DNA of 44,366 bases from Lingula anatina (lineage: Eukaryota; Brachiopoda; Lingulata; Lingulida; Lingulidae), in NCBI RefSeq assembly GCF_001039355.2, contig NW_019773811.1, positions 1 through 44,366 on the forward strand, in the 5' to 3' direction. Shown here one piece after another: positions 34,861 through 44,366 of this stretch. The translations under genes and the position numbers were made by a program. Below the pieces are notes generated by a model. The model had not been told where the DNA came from. It made no database searches and worked only from the letters and a program-made list of their open reading frames with translations. Positions within the stretch are counted from its first letter, which is position 1; each line of letters opens with the position of its first letter.

Positions 34861-34995
34861 TGAAATACTTGTATATGTATGGAGTATTTATAATTTATTT
34901 CTGTATGTAAAACCTTGATTGTATATGTCTTCTGTGTTTGTACAGATTGTAATGTATTGTTGTCCAGAGGCCTTAAACTACCAAGAATAAATCAT

Positions 34996-35167
34996 CATTC
35001 AATCACATCAAGATAATTTTTTCTTCAGAAATCATAAGAAACTCGAACTTATTGGGAAATTGTTCGTGGATTATTTCCAGTAAAGCTTTTAGACAAGCAA
35101 GCAACTGTTTGAGAATTCCTTGTCTACCGAGTTAAAATAGAAACCGTAAAGTGGTTCTGGGTGGCTA

Positions 35168-35211
<44 letters not shown>

Positions 35212-36340
35212 TAATAAATAAATAAATAAATAAAATTACTCTACACTTATTGAATTTTTGAACGGGAATCACGGTTAATTCATTTTTATCTTAAGCCAAT
35301 TGTAATCCAAATGCAGCTTAAACCAGACACGTAATAAAATTTTCGAGATAAATATTTCATCTATTTTTACTTAATCACCCAGACCCCTTTAAACCTAGCA
35401 GCAATATATTCTACTTACCAAACACTGATATGAAGTTAGTAAATCCACGCATCTGTTTAGCAGTCATGACAAGAAAGGTATTGTCGGTCTTGCACAATCA
35501 TTACATATTTTGTGTTCGGCCTACATCCATACACTGGTACACTATAATGGCAAAAAAAATGTAGTGCTGGCCGTTTGCGCTTGTAAAGTCCCTGCATATT
35601 TTTTGTTCGGTCTATTTGCTGAAATATTGGTGAAGCCAGCAGAAGTCCCTGACTGGTATATAATCAAATGGGGCCAGATGTTTACACCATCGTACCAATT
35701 GAAGTGTTATGCACACTGTCGAAATACTGTCGAAATTCTAAATGGTTAAGAAAGGCGTAATTATAGTGTAGTTGGTGAGAACGCAATGAGAAATTACGGA
35801 CCTCGATTACAATTGCAGTTGGTGAGAGGCGTTAACATATGATGATGCAAAACACAATTGCATAGCGACGGGTGGTAAGTAAAAGACACCAAACACAATA
35901 GACACACATTTTTTTTAATAAATAAAGAAATAATTAACATAAGGATTTAAAGACTGAATCAAACAAATGAAAACATTTGTAAAACAAAGTGTATTGTCAG
36001 TATAATAGCATAATATTACATTTTTTTTTAAAGAAACACCGTCTAATTTGACTTTATCCGTATATAGATTGCTGAATAGTTAAACTCTGTGTACAATCTT
36101 TATAATATGACTTTATCTGTTTAATATTTTCCGGAACATCGGGATTTAAAGATGTTAGACTTAATATTTAAATTATATTACTAATAAAGTGTGTTGGTTC
36201 GTATAATAAGGTCCAAATAACTCATGTGTTTGATAGATACATAGCAGGTTCGCCTATTCAAAAATACGCTCATTACATATTTGCAAGGTGTGATCGTAGC
36301 CTTCAACACCTTCCGTTGACATTACTTCAAGTTTACGGCA
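34996..36340. other. Intergenic, low complexity
   Basis: Contains a poly(A) run of about 37 bases (35169-35206) followed by AATA units (35207-35234). An 80-codon frame at 35510-35749 has no ATG start and no homology I recognise, so it is not called a gene. Confidence 0.5.
35169..35234. repeat. Poly(A) plus (AATA)n tract
   Basis: A homopolymer of about 37 A leading into AATA units. It may mark the 3' end of an old retroelement insertion, but no body is recognisable. Confidence 0.9.
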
Positions 36341-36346
36341 GTTTTC

Positions 36347-36943
36347 TTATAAACGCTGGATCATAGAGTAAATGTAAGAATCTTCTTCAAGGTCTCTAAG
36401 AGATATGTGAAAATCATATGCTTCCAGAATGACACTGGTATTGACCTGTTGAAACGCCTCTTCTATAAACCGATACACTGACATAGACCAAACTGGTTCG
36501 ATGCACTCGTATTCTCGCTGGCTTCTATGAGCAGTCTGGCAACTGGTGCAATTTTGACTCTTCAGATAGTTTATCATCCTCATCAGGAAATAGGTATACA
36601 GGAGACGTGCGACAGCTTTACTTGACGGTTGAGGTTGGGCACCACTGTTTATCTTCTTCTTGACGAGAGCTGCATCTACTTCCTGAAAGAGCTGCGAAAA
36701 CTCTGACCAATCTGTATGCCCCATCTCGATGACTGTGGTGGATTCACGCTGTTGGTAGCTGATCTTTATGGGAGATTTTGAGCCCTCGAAGGACAATATA
36801 TAGAAGTCGTAGAAAAGGACCGTCAGAATGTTTTCTTTTAAAAACACCTCCTCTATCTCTCCTGCGTGCTTTGTGACCCCAAATGATCTCATTAAATCTG
36901 ATTTTTTGCTTTGTCTTGTCTGACAGAACGACAAGACGCTCAT
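36347..36943 (-). CDS. Unrecognised single-exon protein with CxxC...SQ...C motif
   Basis: An intact 198-residue frame with an ATG start and a normal stop, the longest uninterrupted frame in the window outside repeats. I do not recognise the family. The N-terminal half alternates charged and aromatic segments (VLFYDFYILSFEG). Residues 100-108 form a Gly/Gln/Pro/Ser linker. Residues 110-128 could be helical. CTSC (132-135), SQ (141-142) and a Cys at 147 suggest a small metal-binding knuckle, and the C-terminus is rich in acidic and aromatic residues. No signal peptide or membrane span is seen. A TATA box lies about 95 bases upstream (37034-37041). A 15-codon upstream frame lies at 36952-36999. 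The gene sits between the two segmental-duplication copies. It could be a lineage-specific gene or derive from a DNA transposon or old viral insertion. Coding status is supported by length and promoter only. Confidence 0.6.
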   Translation of the reverse strand: MSVLSFCQTRQSKKSDLMRSFGVTKHAGEIEEVFLKENILTVLFYDFYILSFEGSKSPIKISYQQRESTTVIEMGHTDWSEFSQLFQEVDAALVKKKINSGAQPQPSSKAVARLLYTYFLMRMINYLKSQNCTSCQTAHRSQREYECIEPVWSMSVYRFIEEAFQQVNTSVILEAYDFHISLRDLEEDSYIYSMIQRL

Positions 36944-36951
36944 TCTGTCTG

Positions 36952-36999
36952 TTAAAGCACAGAGGCAAAAAGCGTTACCGAAAGAAGAAATCCCGCCAT
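36952..36999 (-). CDS. Upstream open reading frame (15 codons)
   Basis: The frame runs from ATG (36999-36997) to TAA (36954-36952), ending eight bases before the main start of the 198-residue gene. It encodes a hydrophobic peptide. It may reduce translation of the main frame or simply be chance. Confidence 0.3.
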   Translation of the reverse strand: MAGFLLSVTLFASVL

Positions 37000-37033
37000 A
37001 GCTCTGTATGCCGTCTAGATGTATTTTCTCCCC

Positions 37034-37041
37034 TATATATA
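37034..37041 (-). promoter_or_regulatory. TATA box for the 198-residue gene
   Basis: TATATATA followed by GGGGAG on the minus strand. Initiation would be expected about 30 bases downstream, near 37005-37010, leaving a leader of about 65 bases before the ATG at 36943. Confidence 0.5.
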
Positions 37042-37507
37042 CAGAGTAAAAAATGCTGAGTCAAAATGACTTTAAGAATATTTTGCTGGGTCACGGATAT
37101 AGTACAACAATTTATCTGGGGATTAAAATGCAGTGTTAAATAACATGATAACTTTGAAGTAAATCTTGTTTAAAGGAACTGAACATGTTATAAGTGTCTA
37201 GGTATGACATGTTGACTGGTCATGAACAGTTCAGTTGTGGTCAAGACTATTTGATGGTGTTCTAGGGCATATGCAGTAGGTAAAATTGTTTGATCACATT
37301 GGATAGATTGACTTTCTTCCCCATCTTTACCAATTTAGGGGCCGAGAAAAGATATTTTCCCCTATAGAGTAGAGTAATGTACAGAGAGCTGCACATGGAC
37401 ACATGCAGATCTATTTTGTTAGCACTCATTGGATTTAATGCCTTTATGTCAAGTCATATGTGCGTGTACAGTCCACACATTCACATGCATACGCACTTGT
37501 AAAATGG

Positions 37508-37529
37508 TATACATAGAGAGAGAGTGTGC

Positions 37530-37580
<51 letters not shown>
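37508..37580. repeat. (GT)n-(GA)n compound microsatellite
   Basis: Equivalent to the GT/GA repeat at about 26730-26796 in the proximal copy. Confidence 0.95.
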
Positions 37581-37583
<3 letters not shown>

Positions 37584-40500
37584 CAATTTTTAGGATTGTC
37601 CAGCATTGTTAACTGTTTAATAGAGATTAGAAAAGATATCAGTGGTGATTTCGACTGTGATGCACTGTGAAGCGAAATGTTTCAATATTATATTATGTTA
37701 TGAAAGATAAAATTTCTCATTCCATAACAATTTTCCTTGCTGAAGACTCCTTTGTTTGGTGGAGATCGTTTTGTCTGATTACATATCAAAGTAGTATGTT
37801 TTTGAGAGCAGAGATTTGTAGCAAGCTATCAGAGTGTAATTAATGACCTGTGATTCTGGTCACAGTGTGAATATTGGACAAATATAGGTAATAATTGTGA
37901 TGGTTAAGATGTACAGTTTTAGAGCTTGGACCTTCATGAGTCATTGCGGCAATTTTTCACTAACATTCCTGAAACTTAAAGGTTATTAGCAAAGCTTGGG
38001 TTTTACTAATTTTAAAGCTGAGACCATTTTTCAGAGCTAAGATAATTGTTATAACTTCATGTCAGTGACAGTAGAATCTGTTATTCAAAAAATTAGTTAC
38101 AGAGGAGAGAATATAGTAAATGCAGTCTAAATGCCAATATTTCTCCATTTGCTAAGAGCATGTGGTACAGATAGATATGGGATTGAGTATCTTATTATAT
38201 TTTAACTCCAGATTTTCATTTAAAATGTCTGTGTTTGGAATCCCGGAGTATGCACCACTGTAGTAGACAAGAGTGTGACTAATTTTAGTCTTGGTATAGC
38301 TATGGAGTCTGAGACTCTTATGGGTTAAAACTATTAGCACAGGTAGGGATATTATATTATATTGAATTATTCAGCAACTAATTGTCACAAATTGTAGCAT
38401 AATATACTATTATTAACCAATTTCCTTCAATTTAGACACATTTATATGCAGTATATATAGTTTTAACTGTCACATTAAGCCACTGTAGCAGTAAGCAAGC
38501 AATGCACTTTTGCATAGTGGTTTACTATTGATGGGTTTTAGTTTTAAACACGGAAAATTAGGAAATGTGATTTAATGTTATTCTTGTTGAAAAGTGAATA
38601 GTTTCTAAAGTGGCAGAATGTTTTTCTACATAAGAAGCATCACGTCACAATGATCACATGATCTCAAAAATCACATGACTGTCACGTGGGTGTGAGCAAC
38701 GGATGTTGGCACGCCACGTTAAAGTCTCATTAGAAACTGTTTACTTTCACCAGCGTTCTACGCGTAATAACCATTCCAGCCATGAAAAAAAAGGCATGTT
38801 TTGTGCAGGTCCACAGACAAAGCTTTGTATCAAAATTTTAGGTTATTCAGTGTATTTGGTCATAGTTGGAGATCAGAAATGTGAGATTAAGGCCTTATTT
38901 GCGTGTTTAGATGGCCTGTACATTACCTTACCTTTTTGCTCCTAATTTTAAAGATACTATCACTACTAAGTGTGCGCACCTGTTGAATAATCGTAAGAAC
39001 AATATGATTCTAAGATAAAAATTATTTTAGTGTTGGTTTGAAAATAAAAGTTTATTTGCTCTATATTTATTTATTTATTTATTTGAATCAGGAGACATGA
39101 GGCGCTTGTCTAACACGTTTTGCATGTGCACGCTATGAGCTGGTGTCTCGCATCTAGTGAAGCATGTAGCTCAGCTGATATACCACCCTTTACGCTGTAC
39201 TTGGAGCAATGGCTTAGCTAGAAAAGCGGGTGGTGGATCCCAGAGGATCTCTTCTTCCATGTTTTTCTCCCATAATAAGTCATTCGTTGCAATCGAAACC
39301 AAGCGATGGTCTTTCTCTTTTCCTCACACACTACACTTAAAGTTCATTATTCTTACTCTGCCTCTTTATCGTTGGTGAGCAAAATAAGCCAATAACCTCC
39401 TCCTCCCCAACCCAATATAGAACCTGATCCCGCCAGTGCTACGAGGACACAGTTGCTCGCCAATATTTTTGCCAGGGCCGTTGCAAGTGTTGATCTATAA
39501 AAGCGTTTCCTTTTAAGCTACTGGCAAAGCCGTAACTACCACTGTCTATTTGTTCATCAGCTTGGCTAGTAAAGGAACCATTTAGTTTTTACGGAAGTTT
39601 GACACTTTAGGTAGATCGGTCGTTACGTAATTTGACGCTCTGCACAATGCCTGCGCATCGTCAATCAATACCAATGTCGTCATAGTAGATTCTGTCAATT
39701 TTTATGAGAAATAAGACTCCTTTTTGTATGATAAATAAACCATTCTACCTTGTTATTTAGTCCTTGTAATATTAAAAGCTTAAAGAATGTATCCCGTGCG
39801 AAAACTGTTGAACATAGGCCCATCTGCAGATTTAATACATCAATGCGAGATAAACATCTAGTAGAAGAACACCCATTTGGTCTATTGATTTGGGAGGGTA
39901 CCAGTGCGTCACGAAGCATGTAATGCACTTCAATTTATCCTAGTTCTTTTATTAAGTTGCTTACTCCTCATTTTTCTTGCAGATTTTTAAATGTTCTTAG
40001 AGTCTTTTCAAACAATTAAAAATGAAAAAAAGATTGCATCTAACACGTCATAAAAAATAACACCCATTTTCCCCATGGGTGTGAATGATCACAAGTGCGC
40101 CACGCACGCTTCAACGTAGTTTGGCCTAGTCTTTTATTTGGTCAGTGACTCCAATTTTTTTCTTTTTTTTTCAATTTTGCAACGTATTTTGCTTGCCTCT
40201 TCAAACGAATTATCTATCGATCTATCTTAAGTGCGTATTTATTTGACAATAAACGTATTTTACAATTGTTCAAATATAAACAATACCCGCAGTGTGATAA
40301 CTGAACGGATTCATTTCTTTGCCCTGGACGCACTTTACTTCTTTTCGTCCTTAAATGGGGTTCTCAGGAAAGCAACGATTGACAAAGGGGATGTGCAGAG
40401 TTGCAGAGCTTTTAGGGTATTTGACTTCTTTTGTGTCTTAATTAGATTATCTGACGTAAATCACAAAGCGTGAAACTGCGTGTTAAGAGGCTGATTGCAG

Positions 40501-40627
40501 CGTGACATTGAAGAGTACCATGACGAATATAACAGGGCAGAAATACGAATATCTGTCCAAACCACGGGACCGATGTTTTCCACAAACAAACTCGACATCA
40601 GTTGAGGGTTAAATCTTTGGCAAAGCA

Positions 40628-40972
40628 ATGTCCTCCACAAGAACCTTGTCTTTCCATGCAAGGCTGTCAAAAGGGAGACTTATGCTCATGTGGTTGTCAT
40701 GGCAACTAGCGATAGCTGGTGCCTTGCACGTGGGATATATGGTTAGATTCAAGAAAATAGGGACGGACAGCCACCACGTGTCGGATACGTTACTTGAGCT
40801 AGAGGGACACGGCAAACCTCAGTGCGCCATGGCGTGTATCAACACTGAGACGTGCGTCTCTTTTAGCGTCACAGTGTCCCCTGACGTCCCTGGTTCTTCC
40901 TGTCGTCTGTCGCGGTCGTCTGCTGGTGTGACAGATTTGCAGCCAGGGAGCGGATGGTCTTATTTCGTTATG
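40628..40972 (+). CDS. Paralogous first exon of the PAN/apple-like secreted gene
   Basis: 345 bases encoding 115 residues, ending at the same donor (ATG|gtaagt) as 30501-30845. Seven residues differ from the proximal copy (for example I/M and V/L in the signal peptide, and Cys to Arg after SSC). The signal peptide and the PAN-type cysteines QCAMACINTETC are kept, and no stop or frameshift has appeared. The three downstream exons of the proximal gene are not found here. A possible next exon is 43688-43721, and the gene would continue beyond the window. Confidence 0.65.
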
Positions 40973-41055
40973 GTAAGTAAATATTTCTTGGAATATTTCG
41001 ACGCGGAATAAGATATGTTCAAATGTCGAATGTAAAACATGAAGCAGTGGATAGA

Positions 41056-41056
<1 letters not shown>

Positions 41057-41116
<60 letters not shown>
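41057..41116. repeat. (AT)n microsatellite
   Basis: Interrupted AT run in the intron after the paralogous PAN-like exon, the equivalent of 30925-30975. Confidence 0.95.
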
Positions 41117-41119
<3 letters not shown>

Positions 41120-41550
41120 TACCTCTCATATACAAATGTTACTATTGTAGAATTCCAATGATTCACCTTTTTTTTTTTAGTTTAGCTTATTTTTAATGCT
41201 TATTATGAGTTATGGTTATAATGAACCGCAATCGTGTTTTTTGATTCCGGACAAAACTGGTTCAAATATATTACTTATATACTATGATTTATATTAAATA
41301 TACTAGATGCATTCGAATTGAAAGGTATTTTCAAAAATTTAAAATAAATATTCACAGTGACCACTACATTGTCTAGTTTTTGGCCGTTTTAGCGATGACA
41401 CGAGCAAGTTGAATTCGCAATTTTCTTATCTTATCACACTGATATCTGAGGAAAAAATGATCCTCGTGTTGTTAATCAGAAGAGCTCAAAACAAAATGTT
41501 TTTATATACAGTATATGTCCATAAATAGCACGAAGGAGAAGCATTTCACA

Positions 41551-42343
41551 TATACAAAATACTGTAACAAACAAACATTTCACAAGCATTATACATATGC
41601 AAAATACTGTAACAAACAAACAAAAAATAAATAATTAGAAAAATAAAAATAAATAAAAAATAAAAAACGACGTTATGCTATTTTTAAATAAAAAAAAGTT
41701 TTATTTTATATCAGTCGCTCTTCGCTCCTGAAACCCTCCCATGTTGGAGCTAGCGAACTCTGACTATTGAGTGCTAATTAATGAAGGGCAAGAAATAATT
41801 ACAAATTGGAAAACAACATTAATATGCCAAAAAGAAAGAATCCCCAAATTCAAATACAACAGACAAATAACTGACGGGTAACAAACAAATATATTTCTAT
41901 GATTTAAGTTATATTTTATTAGCAAAATCGATTTCAAATATTTTAAAACAAATACTGTGATTTAAATCACGTATTTAATAATTAACGGACCGTGTGCTAC
42001 CGTGGGTATTTAATTAGTCACCAGCGTTCCAGTCCTCATATCCTGTTATTTTCTCCTTATAACATTTTAATTTGCCTCAGATGCAGCGTCAAGACAAAAT
42101 CTATACTTTTGTTTGGCATCTCTTATAAATTAAGGACGGTGCTTAACATATGAAAAAGTTAAGAGCGTTTTAATTCGGAGATCTGTCCAATAATCGTGTC
42201 ATTTCAACGAACTACAACACGGAGACTTTTAAAAATCAATGAGCATGTCTGGGATTATAGAGGTCACTATAGTCCAGTGCGAAATGAACATTCGTGTGCT
42301 CCCAATAACTAAATTTGAGTTTAAGACTGGGTGCACATACCTA
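41551..42343. other. Non-coding stretch downstream of the duplication
   Basis: A/T-rich low-complexity sequence (41620-41700) and no frame of note. A short direct repeat (aaaatactgtaacaaacaaac) occurs at about 41560 and 41600. Confidence 0.5.
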
Positions 42344-42561
42344 GATCGATCTAACAGGAACTATCCATCTCCAAGGGGTTTTTCGCTACATTGTTTTCAA
42401 CTTGAGCGGCTTAAATGTCTGACATGCCTAAAGAAGCTGCTAAACGATATTTATTTACCCCCTTACCCCCCCCCCCACAACAGCTTCAGTAAACGTGACA
42501 GACATTAAAGCCGCTTAGGCTTATTGCAATTTAGCGAGAATCCCCTCGGAGATAGATCGAT
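42344..42561. mobile_element. Foldback element, copy 2 of family F
   Basis: The left arm (42344-42430; gatcgatct, then gagcggcttaaatgtctg) pairs with the right arm (42492-42561; cgtgacagacattaaagccg, then gagatagatcgat). Arms match those of 3949-4172. The loop contains a poly(C) run. Confidence 0.7.
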
Positions 42562-43112
42562 TCACTGTTAGTACGATACAGTCTGTGAATGGTCCCTATT
42601 ATAATCCAATGCATTGTAATAGAATAATTAGAATAATTCAACCTAATAATTCAATGTGAATTAAATTCAGAATGTTTTATTCCTTGTAGGCGTATACTAA
42701 TTTTACCACAATTAATGGTTAGATGAATCTGGACTAAAATGTTATTATAAATAGGTATGCTATTAAGCAATGACATAATACGACTACTTATAAAATAATG
42801 AAGATATTTGGTTAAGTCCAAGTTACTGTAACTACTCAATCGCTAGTAGATGCAGCACTTTCCTTCTGGATGTTTCCCATCAGTGTCAGTATGAAGACAC
42901 TGAAGCAATGCAATCAAGGTGTCGTTCTCTTTGAATTTCATAAATATCAATTATAACAGAGTTTTCGTCAATCGTTCTTCAACCACAGTTAGTAAATTGT
43001 ATTGTAAATATCTGGTACAATGTGACTCACAGTTCTGTATAATTTATGTACAGTTTGTATTTGACAGTCATTGGATTTTTGTGCCTTTAAGGGACCATTC
43101 ACACAGATATTT
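42562..43112. other. Intergenic, no feature recognised
   Basis: AT-rich sequence between two foldback copies, without coding frames of note. Confidence 0.5.
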
Positions 43113-43290
43113 GGATCGATCTATCTCCCTGGGGAGTCTCACTAAATTGCTATCAACTTAACCGGCTTAAATGTCTGTCACGCCTAGTAAAGCTGTCAGA
43201 GAGGAATTATCTTTACCCCTAGCTGATTCGAACCAGATGGATCGATCCAGGCATGGGAACCCAGTCTGCGACAAAGACTTCTGTCTCACT
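43113..43290. mobile_element. Foldback element, copy 3 of family F (one arm deleted)
   Basis: The left arm 43113-43190 closely matches copies 1 and 2 (actaaattgctatcaactt, then cggcttaaatgtctgtcacg). The tail (aattatctttacccctagct and catgggaacccagtc) matches the far side of copy 1 (catgggaatccagtc near 4192), but the right arm between them is missing. On the minus strand the tail contains ggttcgaatca, which resembles a tRNA-type B box, so a SINE relationship is possible; I see no convincing A box. Confidence 0.6.
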
Positions 43291-43687
43291 AATGAACGCC
43301 TTGAGATCAACGAGAATGCAAATAGCTGCTACACTTCGAGTAAACACAGATCGTAAGACAGGAAATTTAATTAAATTAGTTATGTGACTTAAGCGCCTGA
43401 ATACGGAAATATGCCGCTACGTGCGTTGACAACACTAATAAACATAATAGAATCAATGAGAAATCTTGAAATTGCTTCCACACTTAGGGTTAGAACTAAA
43501 CGCATATAGTAGGAAATCTTATAACTTACGGTCCCACGATGAGTGTTAGGTCAATGTTTAGCATACAAAATGAAGACCTCTACACCTTCATCACAAAGAT
43601 ATTCACTCCAAGTGATCATTAATAACAATGCATAAACCCCTCGAAATTTCCAGATTTTATTTTATTTTACTTTATTTTATTTTACAG

Positions 43688-43721
43688 GTTCCAAGTGCCA
43701 ACTATAACGTCTCTGGAACAG
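43688..43721 (+). CDS. Possible second exon of the distal PAN-like gene
   Basis: A T-rich tract (ttttattttattttacag) precedes 34 bases reading VPSANYNVSGT plus one base, then a donor gtatgt. It is in phase with the exon at 40628-40972. It shows no similarity to exon 2 of the proximal gene, so it is a splice-signal guess only. Confidence 0.3.
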
Positions 43722-43946
43722 GTATGTTCAATGTCTACAGCATATGAAAACAAATTTATATATATATTAGGTATTTTAGGGCGTTGGCCCAATGTGCCTA
43801 TAGGCCTATCCAATATATACAATATATAATGGAATATATGGGACAGAGGTAGTAGAAGTACCCATGGTGTGCTACACTAAATATGTATGATATACATTTT
43901 TAGAAATCACTTGATATTTCATTTCTTATTTTCACGACAATGTAAC

Positions 43947-44104
43947 AGGAATGGTAATCCGCTAGGAACCGTAGTCCGTTCCCCATTACTTTGTACAGGT
44001 GACATTCGTCCCTTATACGTGTACTAACCCCAATATTCTAACTAACCCTAAACTGTACTAATCATATGGGAGCCCGGACGTTCATCCTTAGGACTACCAT
44101 TCCT
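43947..44104. mobile_element. 158-bp MITE with AGGAATGGTARTCC ends
   Basis: AGGAATGGTAATCC at the left and the inverse of GGACTACCATTCCT at the right match at 13 of 14 bases. The element is flanked by GTAAC on both sides (43942-43946 and 44105-44109), a possible 5-bp target duplication, though part of it could belong to the inverted repeat. It has no coding content. Confidence 0.7.
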
Positions 44105-44366
44105 GTAACAACAGCATACTGTATATGCTTAGGTCTAACTTTTGAGGTTGTGAACATTCTTTGTGAAAGAGAATATATGCATGCAGTTTGATACTTCGAA
44201 GTGGTCACGTGATGTGATCAAAAGACTGATTTTCATAAAAGAAAACGCCTGGAACAGAAATAAATTTTGCATTTTTCTTTGGATTACAAAGTAATATTGT
44301 TTAGTTTTTTAATCTTTTTATCTCGAAAATATTTTAAGTCCGCTGAAGGGCTCAAATATTTTTGGT

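Larger units (their letters stand above)
33171..34995 (+). mobile_element. Decayed non-LTR retrotransposon lacking reverse transcriptase
   Basis: The order is an ORF1-like protein, the start of an ORF2 endonuclease, then a 3' tail. ORF1 is split: 33171-33497 encodes a coiled-coil-like segment and ends in a stop. After a frameshift, 33529-34182 has a coiled coil (residues about 15-60) and an RRM-like region (CRSMKYNLVFTGLG, then RPIVARFLYNADKEKV). From about 34235 an endonuclease (EEP) start is readable across frames: SINVRGLN, ETW, RGSGGVSVFVKN and later AGHLNARVKDL. The catalytic core's end and the whole reverse transcriptase are missing, as the sequence passes directly to a tail ending aataaatcatcattcaatca near 34985. 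The clade is probably L1-like from ORF1 style, but this is uncertain. Confidence 0.8.
37215..41550 (+). repeat. Segmental duplication, distal copy
   Basis: Matches 26605-31600 in order and orientation. Differences: an extra 160 bases or so at about 37335-37500; loss of ankyrin exon 25 and the first 500 bases of its 3' UTR (junction about 37700-37754); loss of the AATAAA at about 38984; one instead of five 35-bp units. It ends near gaagcatttcacatatac. Confidence 0.9.

Noticed and set aside
35510-35749. 79-codon frame between the duplication copies
   Set aside because: It starts at TTG rather than ATG, has no recognisable family and no nearby promoter or splice sites.
42239-42508. 89-codon frame
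   Set aside because: Runs into a foldback element and poly(C); no family resemblance.
43205-43235. tRNA gene from the GGTTCGAATCA string on the minus strand
   Set aside because: No cloverleaf or acceptor stem can be drawn; at most a SINE relic.
43171-43356. 61-codon frame
   Set aside because: Lies within foldback copy 3.

Overview
This is a eukaryotic nuclear window: AT-rich, intron-rich, dense in microsatellites and short non-autonomous transposons, with a few conserved animal genes. Gene structure (many short exons with GT-AG introns), NHL-repeat and PAN/apple-like secreted genes, and the repeat types suggest a lophotrochozoan, probably a mollusc. The species call is inference; no taxonomic marker is present. 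All gene models were made by eye from reading frames, splice sites and remembered family sequences; no search was run.

Layout. 1-207: last coding exon of an NHL-repeat (TRIM2/3/71-like) protein on +, with its 3' UTR. 1735-2245: Harbinger-like MITE. 2483-3158: first coding exon of coenzyme A synthase (COASY) on -; its later exons are not visible. 3480-4520: several small inverted-repeat transposons. 4735-4885: promoter-like cluster (NRF1-like and YY1-like motifs). 5055-12551: no convincing gene, but several repeats, including a hairpin with perfect 62-bp arms.

12552-27030 is the main gene: an ANKRD28/44/52-type ankyrin protein (PP6 regulatory ankyrin subunit) in 25 recognisable exons, 930 codons as assembled. 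About 119 residues expected from the vertebrate proteins are absent; the only place they could lie is the intron with the 271-base N gap (17653-17923). The intron after exon 17 holds 29 perfectly phased 34-bp copies of that exon's own 3' end plus splice donor.

About 26605-31600 (last ANKRD28 intron, 3' UTR, spacer and first exon of a secreted PAN-like gene) recurs in the same orientation at about 37215-41550. The first copy of the secreted gene is a complete four-exon model (30501-32787). The second keeps an intact first exon (40628-40972) but different downstream sequence. Between the copies lie a decayed non-LTR retrotransposon without reverse transcriptase (33171-34995) and an unrecognised single-exon gene on - (36347-36943) behind a good TATA box. 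The last 2.5 kb carry further foldback elements and a 158-bp MITE. No tRNA, rRNA or CRISPR array was recognised.
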